From the NCBI GenBank assembly GCA_028285525.1, contig JANQOZ010000027.1, positions 1 to 64,000 on the forward strand: DNA of 64,000 nucleotides. Reading direction: 5' to 3'. Below the pieces are notes generated by a model. The model was not told the DNA's origin and did no database searches. It saw nothing but the letters and a program-made list of their open reading frames with translations. Positions 35,118 to 44,700 of this stretch are shown here, piece after piece. Origin of the DNA: Lysobacterales bacterium. Lineage in GTDB: Bacteria > Pseudomonadota > Gammaproteobacteria > Xanthomonadales > SZUA-38. The translations under genes and the position numbers were made by a program. Numbering within the stretch: position 1 is the first letter of the stretch; every line of letters begins with the position of its first letter.

Positions 35118-35591
35118 TCAGGGGTGGGCGCTGATCTCCATATAGATGCCGTTGGGGTCGAACATTGAAACGCTGCGAAGATGGATCACCGACTGGCCAT
35201 CCGGCGAGGGGACTTCCCAGTCGACGGGCGCCGTAACCACATTCGCGCCCAGCTCGGTGGCACGGCGATAAACGCCGTCGACGTCCTCGGTCTCGATCAC
35301 CAGGATCGGTTCACCCATGCGGATCATGGTCCGGTCTTTGGGGGCGCCGGTGTCGAACGGCGGGTCCAGATATTCCAGAAACCCCAGCTTGCCGATCTTG
35401 GGGTCAGCGGCCTGGACAATCACCAGCTTGACCTCCGCCTTATCGGGCGCCCCGGAAGGGGGAAAGCGATGATCGGCCTTCACGATATTGTCGTACCACA
35501 CCGTCCAGCCAAAGACCTTGACGTAGAACTGCGCCGACGCTTCCGCGTCAGCCACGACAAACGTTGTGCGTTTCAGGATATCCATTGTCAT
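35118..35591 (-). CDS. VOC (glyoxalase/bleomycin resistance) family protein
   Basis: The 157-residue protein has the paired beta-alpha-beta-beta-beta modules of the VOC fold, starting ILKRTTFVVADAEASAQFYV and ending SVMFDPNGIYMEISAH, with metal-type residues (H43-like in DHRFP, E in YMEIS). Members are metal-dependent dioxygenases, isomerases or binding proteins. It ends one base before the hydrolase-fold gene at 35116 begins, and it is divergent from the reductase at 35666, which suggests a shared small-molecule pathway. Confidence 0.82.
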   Translation of the reverse strand: MTMDILKRTTFVVADAEASAQFYVKVFGWTVWYDNIVKADHRFPPSGAPDKAEVKLVIVQAADPKIGKLGFLEYLDPPFDTGAPKDRTMIRMGEPILVIETEDVDGVYRRATELGANVVTAPVDWEVPSPDGQSVIHLRSVSMFDPNGIYMEISAHP

Positions 35592-35665
35592 TCGCGCTTT
35601 CCCTTCGTTTTCTCGGGTCCATTGATGTCACAATGCACGACCTGTCGCAAGGCCATACTGTTCCC

Positions 35666-36712
35666 ATGACCCAGGACAAAATCAACCGCCAGTGGACCGT
35701 TGCCCGCCATCCCGAGACCAGCCTGGACCACAGCCACTTTGCGTATCGCGAACAGCCGATCGACCCGGTCGGCGATGGGCAGATTCTGCTCCGCTCCCGC
35801 TACCTCAACGTGGCGCCGGTCATGCGGATGTACATGATGAAAAACGGCGGCGGCTTTTCCACTGAAAGCCCGCTCGAGATCGGTGACGTCATCCACGGCC
35901 GCGGCGTTGCTGAAGTGATCGAGTCCAAACACCCGGACTTCAAGGAAGGCGACTTTGTGCACGGCCAGCTCGGCTGGCAGAGCTACAAGGTTTCCTCCGT
36001 GACGCAGGGAGAGAAGATCATCGCCATGCAGCGGCGGGGCGTCCCGGCCTACTACGGCCTGTCGGCGCTCGGCATGACCGGTTACTCAGCCTACTGCGGC
36101 TTTGTCACCCGCGGCGCACCCAAAGCTGGCGATGCCGTTCTCGTGTCAGGTGCCGCAGGCGGTGTCGGTTCACTGGTGGTGCAGATTGCCAAAGCGCTCG
36201 GCTGCGGCCCGGTGGTCGGTATCGCCGGAAGCGCAGAGAAGTGTCGAATGATCAGCGAGCTGGGCGCTGACGAAATGATCAACTATCGGGAAGAAGACGT
36301 GGCTGAGCGTATCGGTCAGCTGCTGCCGGACGGCATCGACGTCTACTTTGACAACGTCGGCGGCGCCATCCTCGAAGCGGCGCTGGACAACCTGGCGCGC
36401 GATGCGCGCGTTGTGCTCTGCGGATCGATCTCCGAGTATCAGCAGGAAAAGCGCACGGGCCCGAGAAACTACACCAGCCTGCGTGCCTCCGAAGCGGACA
36501 TGCGCGGTTTTTTTGTCTACAACCACGCGGCCGACTTCGAGCGCGCCGAGGTCGATATGGCCGAATGGATCAAAGCAGAAAAGCTGCGGGCGCTGGTGGA
36601 TATCAGTGACGGCTTTGACACCATGCCCGACGCCCTGATCGGCCTCTACACCGGCGAAAATCTCGGCAAACGTCTGGTCAGGGTCGTACCCGGCGAAGAC
36701 GTTATCTTCTGA
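35666..36712 (+). CDS. NADP-dependent oxidoreductase, MDR zinc-independent (second copy)
   Basis: The 348-residue protein belongs to the same CurA/alkenal-reductase group as the gene at 23739: VIESKHPDFKEGDFVHGQLG, LGMTGYSAYCGFVTRGAPKAGD, the Rossmann motif SGAAGGVGSLVVQIA and DGIDVYFDNVGGAILEAAL. It would reduce an activated double bond with NADPH. An ATG at 35633 is in frame, but family similarity begins at the ATG at 35666. It opens a plus-strand run with the nitronate-monooxygenase-like gene and the TIM-barrel gene. Confidence 0.87.
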   Translation: MTQDKINRQWTVARHPETSLDHSHFAYREQPIDPVGDGQILLRSRYLNVAPVMRMYMMKNGGGFSTESPLEIGDVIHGRGVAEVIESKHPDFKEGDFVHGQLGWQSYKVSSVTQGEKIIAMQRRGVPAYYGLSALGMTGYSAYCGFVTRGAPKAGDAVLVSGAAGGVGSLVVQIAKALGCGPVVGIAGSAEKCRMISELGADEMINYREEDVAERIGQLLPDGIDVYFDNVGGAILEAALDNLARDARVVLCGSISEYQQEKRTGPRNYTSLRASEADMRGFFVYNHAADFERAEVDMAEWIKAEKLRALVDISDGFDTMPDALIGLYTGENLGKRLVRVVPGEDVIF

Positions 36713-36767
36713 GCCCGGTTTGGCCGTCACCTCCAATAAAAGACCTTTAGGAACTGGAAACGGATTG

Positions 36768-37751
36768 ATGAAAACCCGAATCACCGAGCTGCTAAATATC
36801 GAGCACCCGATTATCCAGGGCGGCATGCACTACGTCGGCTTTGCCGAGCTGGCCGCCGCGGTGAGCAACGCGGGCGGCCTCGGTATCATCACCGGCCTGA
36901 CCCAGAAAACGCCGGCGGATCTGGCTAACGAGATCGCGCGCTGTCACGACATGACGGACAAACCGTTCGGCGTGAACGTGACGTTTTTGCCGACGGTCAA
37001 TGCGCCCGACTATCCGGCCATCATCAAGACGATCATTCAGGGCGGCGTCAAAATCGTCGAAACCGCCGGCAACAATCCCTCCCAGGTCCTGCCACACCTG
37101 CAGGATGCCGGCATCAAGGTGGTTCACAAGTGCACGTCGGTGCGCCATGCGCTGAAGGCCCAATCGATCGGCTGTGACGCCGCCAGCGTCGACGGCTTTG
37201 AGTGCGGCGGGCATCCGGGTGAGGACGACGTGCCCAACATGATCCTGCTGCCTCGCGCCGCAGACGAGCTGGAGATTCCGTTTGTGGCCTCCGGCGGCCA
37301 GGCGGACGGCCGCTCGCTGGTTGCCTCGCTGGCCATGGGCGCTGACGGCATGAACATGGGCACGCGCTTTATCGCCACCAAAGAGGCGCCGGTGCACGAG
37401 AACGTGAAGCAGGCGATCGTCAACGCCACCGAACTGGAGACGCGCCTGGTAATGCGGCCGCTGCGCAACACCGAGCGGGTGATGAACAATGCAGCGGTTG
37501 AAAGCCTGCTCGAGAAAGAGAAACGGCTCGGGGACCAGCTCAAGTTCGAGGACATCATCGACGAGGTTGCCGGCGTCTATCCCCGCATCATGATGGAGGG
37601 CGACATGGATGCCGGCGCCTGGTCGTGCGGCATGGTCGCGGGACTGATCAATGACATTCCGACCGTCCAGGAGCTAATCGACCGAATCATGGCCGAGGCC
37701 GAGAGCATCATCGAAACGCGTCTGGGCGGCATGCTGGGCACGGCCGCTTGA
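36768..37751 (+). CDS. Nitronate monooxygenase-like FMN enzyme
   Basis: The 327-residue TIM-barrel flavoprotein has the NPD family signature: LLNIEHPIIQGGMHYVG, AAAVSNAGGLGIITG, PFGVNVTFLP, VKIVETAGNNPSQVLP, the catalytic histidine loop GFECGGHPGED, PFVASGGQADGRSLVASLA, and GADGMNMGTRFIATKEAPVH. Members oxidise nitronates or act as NADH:quinone reductases or enoyl reductases; co-occurrence with MDR reductases and other flavin enzymes suggests catabolism of an organic acid. The ATG at 36768 follows GGAA; the longer frame is unsupported. Confidence 0.88.
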   Translation: MKTRITELLNIEHPIIQGGMHYVGFAELAAAVSNAGGLGIITGLTQKTPADLANEIARCHDMTDKPFGVNVTFLPTVNAPDYPAIIKTIIQGGVKIVETAGNNPSQVLPHLQDAGIKVVHKCTSVRHALKAQSIGCDAASVDGFECGGHPGEDDVPNMILLPRAADELEIPFVASGGQADGRSLVASLAMGADGMNMGTRFIATKEAPVHENVKQAIVNATELETRLVMRPLRNTERVMNNAAVESLLEKEKRLGDQLKFEDIIDEVAGVYPRIMMEGDMDAGAWSCGMVAGLINDIPTVQELIDRIMAEAESIIETRLGGMLGTAA

Positions 37752-37793
37752 TCCGACCGGTCGGACGCACCCTGGCGTCAACGGTAACCCCTC

Positions 37794-38618
37794 ATGGCTG
37801 ACGTATCTCGAACTGCCCTCAACACCATCACAACGCATCGGCAGTGGAACCTGGCGCAGGCCGTTGAAGGCTGCCTTCGCCACGGACTCAAGGGGATAAC
37901 GCCCTGGTGTTTCCAGCTGAAGGAAATGGGCAGCAAACAGGCCGTGAAGCTCCTGCGAGACTCCGGGCTGACCATCACCGGCCTCTGCGGCGCCGGCATG
38001 CTCACCGGCCCGGATCAGGCCACCCGCCGAGCGCTTCTGGATACGCATTACCAGGCTATCGATCACGCGGCGGAAATGGGCGCCGCCTGCCTGGTGCTGG
38101 TCGTCGGGGGCCTGCCGGACGGGTCAAAGGACCTGGCCGGTGCCCGGCGCCAGGTGCGGGACGCGCTGGGCCAGCTGGTGCCTCGCGCCCAGGCTGCCGG
38201 CGTGGCGCTGGCGCTGGAGCCGCTGCATCCGATGTACGCGGCCACCACGGCCTGCATCAATTCGCTGAGCCAGGCCAATGACCTGTGCGACGAACTGGGT
38301 GACGGCCTCGGCATTGCGCTGGACGTCTACCACGTCTGGTGGGACCCGCAGCTTGAGCAGGAGATCCAGCGGGCGGGCGCCGATCGGCTGCTCGCTTTTC
38401 ACGTCTGCGACTGGCTTGAGAACACCCGGGATCTAGCCTTCGATCGCGGCATGATGGGTGACGGAGTGATCGACCTGAAGCAGATTCGCCGCTGGATGGA
38501 GCTAGCGGGCTACCAGGGCTGCTACGAGGTCGAAATTTTTTCGCAGCAGGACTGGTGGGAGAGGGACGGCGATGAAGTTCTGTCCATCATGAAGCGTCGG
38601 ATCGCCAGCCGGCTCTGA
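37794..38618 (+). CDS. Sugar phosphate isomerase/epimerase-type TIM-barrel protein
   Basis: The 274-residue protein matches the xylose-isomerase-like AP-endonuclease-2 fold: RHGLKGITPWCFQLKEMG, DHAAEMGAACLVLVVGGLP, VALALEPLHP (metal glutamate), GIALDVYHVWWDP (aspartate and histidine), LLAFHVCDW, GMMGDGVIDLKQIRRWME and CYEVEIFSQ (final glutamate). Members isomerise sugars, hydroxypyruvate or inositol derivatives with a divalent metal. It follows the nitronate-monooxygenase-like gene by 42 bases. Confidence 0.85.
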   Translation: MADVSRTALNTITTHRQWNLAQAVEGCLRHGLKGITPWCFQLKEMGSKQAVKLLRDSGLTITGLCGAGMLTGPDQATRRALLDTHYQAIDHAAEMGAACLVLVVGGLPDGSKDLAGARRQVRDALGQLVPRAQAAGVALALEPLHPMYAATTACINSLSQANDLCDELGDGLGIALDVYHVWWDPQLEQEIQRAGADRLLAFHVCDWLENTRDLAFDRGMMGDGVIDLKQIRRWMELAGYQGCYEVEIFSQQDWWERDGDEVLSIMKRRIASRL

Positions 38619-38670
38619 AGACTTTGCTATCGTAAAAGCTCACGCTGGGTTTACGCCACGAGGAGTCAAC

Positions 38671-40170
38671 ATGCAACGTCGTCAATTCCTTCAGTCCACG
38701 CTCGCTGGAGCACTCGCTTCGACGATGCCCCTGGCGGGCGCCAGCACCTCGCTAAAATATGTGCCGACCGTCGTCAGTGGCGACATCCAGGCCGTTACGG
38801 GCGACGGAAACCCGATCACCCTGAGAGCCAGCGACGTTCAAGACTTCAGCAACCGCCTGAAGAGCCATCTGCTGCTGCCGCACGTCGACGGCTATGACCA
38901 GGCGCGCCTGCTGCTCAACCCGAGCTTCGACAAGCGCCCGGCCCTGATCGCCCAACCGACGGGTGTCGCTGACGTACAGAGCGCGGTGGACTTTGCCAGC
39001 GAACACGAGCTGCTGGTGGCGGTGAAGTGCGGCGGGCACAGCGCTTCGGGCAAGTCGACCTGCGACGGCGGACTGCAGATCGACCTCTCAAAATTCCACG
39101 GCGTGCGGGTTGATCCGAAAGCACGCACCGCCCGCGTCGACGGCGGCAGCCTGCTCGGCGAGCTGGATCATGAGTCCATGGCCCATGGCCTCGTCACGAC
39201 CGCCGGCACGGTATCCCACACGGGTGTCGGTGGACTGACCCTCGGCGGCGGCTTCGGCCGCCTCGCGCGACGCTTCGGCATGACCATCGATAACCTGCTG
39301 GAGCTGGACGTCGTGACGCCCGATGGCAAGCTGCAGCGCGCCGCACCCGACGAAAATCCGGACCTCTACTGGGCCCTGCGCGGCGGCGGCGGCAACTTCG
39401 GGATTGTCACCTCATTCCTCTTTGCGCTTCACCCCATGCAGCGCCAGGTGGTGCGGGCACGCTACTCCTATCCCGTGGCCCAGGCCAAGCAGGTGCTGCG
39501 CTTTTATGGCGAGTACGCAGAACAGATTCCTGACGATATGGAGCTGAGTTTTAGCATGATTGCTCCGCCGGGCGGCGCCCCGCCCGTCGTGAGTCTGGGC
39601 GTCGTCTACAGCGGCGATGTCAGCAGACTCGAGGGCCTGCTGGCGCCGCTTCAAAAGGCCGGCAAGACCACCCGGGAGCAGGTCTCCACCATGGACTACG
39701 TGGCGCTGCAGCGCTCCGGTGATTTCGACGACCCACGCGCCAACGGCTCGTACCAAAAGTCGGGCTTCATCGGTGCCATCGACAGTCGGATGGTGGACGT
39801 CATGGTGGACAACTTCGATCCGAAACCGAACCGGGTGACCTGGTTCTCGTTCCAGCAGACCGGTGGCGCGATCGGCCGCGTTGCGCCCGAAGCCACCGCC
39901 TTTGCTCATCGGGAGTCCAGCCACAACATGCTGTCGTTCATGGCCTGGCGTCACGGCGATGACCCCAGCGAGCATGTCGCGGACATCAAGCGCTACTGGT
40001 CGAACATCGAGCCCCTTACCCGGGGCTTTTACTCAAACGACGTGTTCGACGAAACGCAGGCGCAGATCAACGCCAACTATCGGCAGAACTTCCCGCGACT
40101 GCTGGAGGTCAAGAAACGCTACGATCCCGGAAACCTGTTTCGCCTCAACGCCAACATCGCGCCTGGCTGA
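38671..40170 (+). CDS. Exported FAD-linked oxidase, berberine bridge enzyme-like
   Basis: A twin-arginine-like leader (QRRQFLQSTLAG) precedes a BBE/6-hydroxynicotine-oxidase-type protein of 499 residues. Motifs are VAVKCGGHSASGKS with histidine 123, the expected FAD attachment residue, then AGTVSHTGVGGLTLGGGFG, WALRGGGGNFGIVTSF, and the BBE C-terminal FYSNDVFDET and KKRYDPGNLFRLNANI. The second attachment cysteine of plant BBEs is absent (VSHTG replaces it), so a single covalent bond is expected. Members oxidise alcohols, sugars or amines and form peroxide. GAGGAG lies before the ATG. Confidence 0.87.
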   Translation: MQRRQFLQSTLAGALASTMPLAGASTSLKYVPTVVSGDIQAVTGDGNPITLRASDVQDFSNRLKSHLLLPHVDGYDQARLLLNPSFDKRPALIAQPTGVADVQSAVDFASEHELLVAVKCGGHSASGKSTCDGGLQIDLSKFHGVRVDPKARTARVDGGSLLGELDHESMAHGLVTTAGTVSHTGVGGLTLGGGFGRLARRFGMTIDNLLELDVVTPDGKLQRAAPDENPDLYWALRGGGGNFGIVTSFLFALHPMQRQVVRARYSYPVAQAKQVLRFYGEYAEQIPDDMELSFSMIAPPGGAPPVVSLGVVYSGDVSRLEGLLAPLQKAGKTTREQVSTMDYVALQRSGDFDDPRANGSYQKSGFIGAIDSRMVDVMVDNFDPKPNRVTWFSFQQTGGAIGRVAPEATAFAHRESSHNMLSFMAWRHGDDPSEHVADIKRYWSNIEPLTRGFYSNDVFDETQAQINANYRQNFPRLLEVKKRYDPGNLFRLNANIAPG

Positions 40171-40171
40171 C

Positions 40172-40192
40172 GGGCGCGGAGTTACCGCGCCC
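40172..40192. terminator. GC-rich hairpin between convergent genes
   Basis: GGGCGCGG (40172-40179) and CCGCGCCC (40185-40192) form a perfect 8-bp stem with a 5-base loop, starting one base after the oxidase stop. It sits between the ends of two converging genes (40170 and 40221) and may end transcription in both directions. T runs are weak on either side. Confidence 0.6.
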
Positions 40193-40220
40193 CTTCATTC
40201 TGCAGGTCGAGCCAGCCCGG

Positions 40221-41393
40221 TCAGCTACTCATTTTCTTCCGGACCAGGTCTCCCGCCGCTTCGTAGGTTTCCGGCAGCTCGTCCAGAAACGCGTTCGGCT
40301 GAAAGCGCGGCTGATACTGCATCAGCACCGGCGCGATCAGCGCCGCGGGCACCTCACGGAACCGTCGCGTCTCGCGAAAGTCTCCAATCGGAATTCGGGC
40401 GCGCGCCATGTCTTCGTTCGCGTTGCTGGTTTTGCCGACCACGGTGCCCCGCGGATCGATAATCACCGTGCCCTCTTCTCTGGCGCCGGCGGCGTCCATA
40501 AAGCCAATGTTGTCGGGAGAAACGGCGTTGCCGACGCCAACGGTGTAGATGCGGTTGGTGCGGGCCGCCTCCGTGGCGGAGCGGGCGTTGGAGCCGCCGG
40601 TGACCGACATGATGAGAATCTCGGCGCCCTTCAGCGCCAGACACTGATAGATCATTGGCTCGATGCCCACCGCCGTCATGGCGATGTTGCCGATATCAGT
40701 GCGCGCGATCGGCAGCGTCGCGTCCCAGCCGTACATCTCAACGTAGCGATCCAGCACGTTGTACACCGTGGTGCCGATCAGCGCGCCCGCGCCGAACAGG
40801 CCGAGGATATTCCGCGCTTTCCACTGCTTGGAGACGATGTTGCCGTCCGGGCCGACAATGACGGACATGTTAATGACGTGCCCGGGCCAGTCCTTGTCTT
40901 TGGCGTAGCAGCCAAACGCGATATAGCAGCCGAACTTCTTGGCGCGCTCTCCGATGATCTCGGTCTCCGGCCCCGGCAGCTCGAAGGCGACGCGATTGAG
41001 CTCCTTGCGTGTCCAGGGCTGAAACCCCTGGATGGGAAACTCGTGCATGCAGATCAGGTCCTGCTTGCTGCCCCAGCGACGTTCACCACCCCACTCTTCC
41101 GGCGCTCCCTGGGCATAGTTGATCAGCTTGACGACGTGATCGAGGTTGGCCGACAGGGTCTTCTTCAAATTACGGATGTCCACCGATCGAACCCGCGACT
41201 GGATCGCCGCGACGTTGATGGACTGCTGCCGCAGAGGCACCGTTTCATAGCGGCCGTTTTGAGCCACCTTAATATCGGACCAGTCCGGACCGTCCGGCTG
41301 CGCGTGCGCGGCTGTGCCCGCAGCCATTCCGGCGACGCCTGCGGCGCCTAATCCGCCCAGCAGATTTCGTCGAGATTTGTTGATTTTTGCCAT
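40221..41393 (-). CDS. Exported carbon-nitrogen hydrolase (nitrilase) family protein lacking the catalytic cysteine
   Basis: A twin-arginine-like leader (KSRRNLLGGLGAAG) precedes a nitrilase-superfamily domain, about residues 55-360 of 390. The glutamate (118, in CMHEFPIQGF) and lysine (192, in SKQWKARN) of the catalytic triad are present. The cysteine, six residues before the conserved proline in other members, is replaced: MTAVGIEP puts threonine 240 there. Cysteine 251 (IYQC) matches a non-catalytic position in formamidase. It may be a binding or structural relative, or use another chemistry. A strong AAGGGAG ribosome site precedes the ATG. Confidence 0.78.
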   Translation of the reverse strand: MAKINKSRRNLLGGLGAAGVAGMAAGTAAHAQPDGPDWSDIKVAQNGRYETVPLRQQSINVAAIQSRVRSVDIRNLKKTLSANLDHVVKLINYAQGAPEEWGGERRWGSKQDLICMHEFPIQGFQPWTRKELNRVAFELPGPETEIIGERAKKFGCYIAFGCYAKDKDWPGHVINMSVIVGPDGNIVSKQWKARNILGLFGAGALIGTTVYNVLDRYVEMYGWDATLPIARTDIGNIAMTAVGIEPMIYQCLALKGAEILIMSVTGGSNARSATEAARTNRIYTVGVGNAVSPDNIGFMDAAGAREEGTVIIDPRGTVVGKTSNANEDMARARIPIGDFRETRRFREVPAALIAPVLMQYQPRFQPNAFLDELPETYEAAGDLVRKKMSS

Positions 41394-41565
41394 CGTGTTC
41401 TCCCTTGCGTTGTAGCGAGCAGCATAGCGCGCCTTTTTTCCGGATTTTCGAGCGTTGATTTATGGATAAATTACTTAAACCACTTCTCCCAGAAAGCGTT
41501 TCATTCTGGAGGAGTTATCGCAAGTCCAGCGATTCGCGCCGGGTTTTTCGCCCGTTAAGAAAAGT

Positions 41566-41580
41566 TTACAAATTCTGTAA
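41566..41580. promoter_or_regulatory. 15-bp palindrome in the promoter region of the copper oxidase gene
   Basis: TTACA (41566-41570) and TGTAA (41576-41580) are symmetrical around AATTC, inside an AT-rich stretch of an otherwise GC-rich 370-base gap (41394-41763). It lies about 185 bases before the ATG of the large oxidase gene and could be an operator or a promoter element. The rest of the left half of the gap (41394-41565) shows no gene or clear signal. Confidence 0.35.
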
Positions 41581-41614
41581 CAACTCGACACAAGTGTTTC
41601 GATAGGCTGAGTGA

Positions 41615-41717
41615 GCTGACCGAGACCCGGGGGGGTTCATGGGGGTCAGCGCAGGGGTAGTCATCCTTGAGTGACCCAGGACTATGGGCGCCGCATCTGT
41701 CTTTGGCATGCGCTGAC
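41615..41717 (+). ncRNA. Candidate structured 5' leader with mutually exclusive stems
   Basis: Three segments compete for pairing: GCTGACC (41615-41621) is complementary to GGTCAGC (41644-41650), while the overlapping GTCAGCGC (41645-41652) is complementary to GCGCTGAC (41710-41717). Inside the second pair, TAGTC (41658-41662) pairs with GACTA (41680-41684). Alternative stems sharing one strand are typical for riboswitches and attenuators. The region ends 46 bases before the ATG of the copper oxidase gene. It matches no riboswitch class that I know by eye, and chance pairing in GC-rich DNA is possible. Confidence 0.35.
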
Positions 41718-41763
41718 GGCAGACGTGCGCGACGTTGTCTGAATCCGATTGGGGTCATCATTG

Positions 41764-44700
41764 ATGGAACAGCAGCAGTATCGCTTCACCGCCACCGTAG
41801 TCTCTCTCTTCCTGTGTTTCTTCCTTGCCAGCCAGGCGCTGGCCGGACCTGAGGACCCAGAGGAAGGCGGGCAATGGGGACCCGTGATCGACTGGCCGCA
41901 CATCGCGGTATCAGCGGCCAACCTGCCCGATGGACGAATCCTCACGTGGTCAGGATCAGAGCGAGAGACCTGGCCCAGCACCGAGCAGACCTACAGTGCA
42001 ACCTGGGACCCCGCCACCGGCGTATTCGAAGAGGTTTTCCATCCTACGCACAACATGTTTTGCGCTCACCTGGCGATGATGGAAGACGGCCGGGTGTTTG
42101 TAAACGGCGGCCGGAATCAGACCAACAGCCCCTGGACCAGCATCTTCGACTTTCGCAACAACGAGTGGGTCCAGATTGAGAACATGCCCTCGGGCGGTCG
42201 CTGGTATCCCACCACCATCGCGCTGGCCAACGGCGATATGTTCACCGCGATCGGCACGGCCTCCCAGCCCCGCTATCCCGAGGTGTGGAACGTCGACACC
42301 GGCTGGGAGATCAAAAACGGGGTCGACTTCAACGACATGGTGCTCACCGACTACTTTTCCAGCGGCTCCCACGGCGAGTCGCGATGGTGGCCCCTGCTGC
42401 ACGTAGCGCCCAATGGCCAGATTTTCCACTCCGGCCCGACGCCGAAGATGCACTACATCGATCCGACCGGTAACGGCAGCTACAGCCAGTCAGGGCCGGA
42501 GTTCACCGACTGGTATCACAAGCACGGCACCTCCATCATGTACGCCGAGGGCAAGATCCTGAATGCCGGCGGCTGGATTGCGGGCAACAACATCGCCAGC
42601 TCCAACCAGGCCTTTACGGTCGACCTCAACGGCACCGCGCCGGTTGTCAGCCTCACGGGCTCCATGAACCACGCCCGAAAATTCCACAACGGCATCATGC
42701 TGCCGAACGGAGAGGTGCTGGTGGTCGGCGGCAACACGTCCGGCCGTAAGTTCAGCGACGACGGGGCGATTCTTTCAACGGAGATCTGGAACGAACAGAC
42801 CGGGACCTGGCGCCTGGGCGCTTCTATGGTCACGCCCCGCAACTACCACTCCGTCGCGCTGCTGATGACCGACGGCCGCGTGCTCGCGGCGGGCAGCGGG
42901 TACTGCTCCGGCAACGCCAACTGCAACGGCTCCAGCCACCGCGACGGTGAGGTCTATTCGCCCTCCTATCTGTTCGACGCCACCGGCAGTCCCGCCGTGC
43001 GGCCCTCGATCGACGCAGCGCCGCCCCGCATCTCGAGCGGCGAGGCTTTTGCGGTGGAGGGCACCCCGGATCTCGCTCGCTTCACGATGATCAAAATGAG
43101 CTCAACCACGCACGGCATGAACACCGACGTGCGCTTCATCGAGATTGGCTTCACCCAGGACGCGCCGGGGCAGTACACGCTGCAGGCGCACGCGAACCCC
43201 AACGTGCTGACCGCCGGCTACTGGATGCTGTTCGGACTCGACGCGCAGGGTGTGCCTTCCACGGCTCACGTTATCCAGGCCAACACCAGCGGCATGCCCT
43301 GGATCAACAACGTGGCGCCGGTCAGCAGCGGCGTGGGTAACGACGTCAATATCCCGCTGTTTGTCGGCGATGCAGATGACGACCCGCTGGTGCTGAGCGC
43401 CACCGGGCTGCCGACAGGCACACAGCTGGACCAGGCAACCCAGTCCATTGTCGGTGCCGCCACCGCGGTGGGAACCTACGACGTGACGGTCACGGTGAAC
43501 GACAACGACGAGGGGACCCGCTCGCGCAGCTTCCAGTGGCGGGTTTTCGGTCAAGGTCTTGGCAGCATCCGTCGCGACAAATGGAGCGGCGTCAGCGGGA
43601 CGGCGGTGAGCGATCTGACCAGCATCGCGGCTTATCCTGACAGCCCGACCCTGACCGACACGCTCGACATCTTCGAAATCCCGACCAACACCGAAGACAA
43701 CTTCGGCACCCGGGTTCACGGCTATCTCCATCCGCCGGTCGATGGCCAGTATCAGTTTCATATCTCCTCCGACGACGGTGGGGAGCTGTGGCTGAGCACC
43801 GACAACGATCCCGCCAATCGAATCCTGGTTGCACAAGTGCCCGGCTGGAGCGGCGCGCGCCAGTGGGACAAGTTTCCTGAACAGCAGTCGGCGCTGATCG
43901 AACTGCAGGCGGGCCAAAGCTACTTTATCGAGGCGCTGCAGAAAGAAGGCGGCGGCGGCGACAACCTCGCGGTTGGCTGGACCCTGCCGGGCAGCGCCCA
44001 GATCGAAGTGATACCAGGTGCCAACCTGTCCGTCGCCGACCTGTCGGTCAGACCTCCGGAAGATGCCCAGCTGTTCTCCGGGCAGGCAGAGAACGTCGAT
44101 GAGACCTGGCAGACCGTGAGCCTTCCCAACACTTACACCGACATGGTGGTGATCGCCACGCCCAGGTATTTGCCGACGGACGTACCTATGGTCACCCAGG
44201 TTCGCAACGCCGTGGGCAGCAGCTTTGAGCTTCGCGTGCGCAGTGCCGCGAGCACCGCCCCGGCCGGCACCTACACGGTCGACTATCTGGTCGCCGAAGC
44301 CGGTCGTTACGACGGCGGCGCGGGGCGCTTTGAGGCCGTGAAGTATCTGTCCGGTCGAACGGACGAAAACAACTCGTGGGTTGGCGAGGAGCAGGGCTAC
44401 GCCCTCAGCTACGCCGCACCGGTTGTGGTGGGCCAGGTGATGTCCGCCGGGGATGATCGCTTCAGCGTATTCTGGGCGTCGGACGGCGTCACGACCAACC
44501 CGCCATCAGCCAGTTCGCTGTTCACCGGCATGCACGTGGCCGAAGACCCGACGGCAGCCCGCGGGTCGGAAACCATCGGCTATATGGTCTTTGAAAGCGG
44601 AACGGGAACGCTTGGAAGCTACCAGTACGAAGCCGGTCTGGGCACCGATTCCGTCGGCGGCGTCGACGACGCGCCACCCTACAGCTATCCGCTGCAGATC

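Noticed and set aside
41394..41763. Known riboswitch class (for example cyclic di-GMP or cobalamin) in the leader of the giant oxidase gene
   Set aside because: The characteristic conserved core sequences of these classes are not visible; only generic alternative stems are seen, so it is reported as an unassigned candidate.
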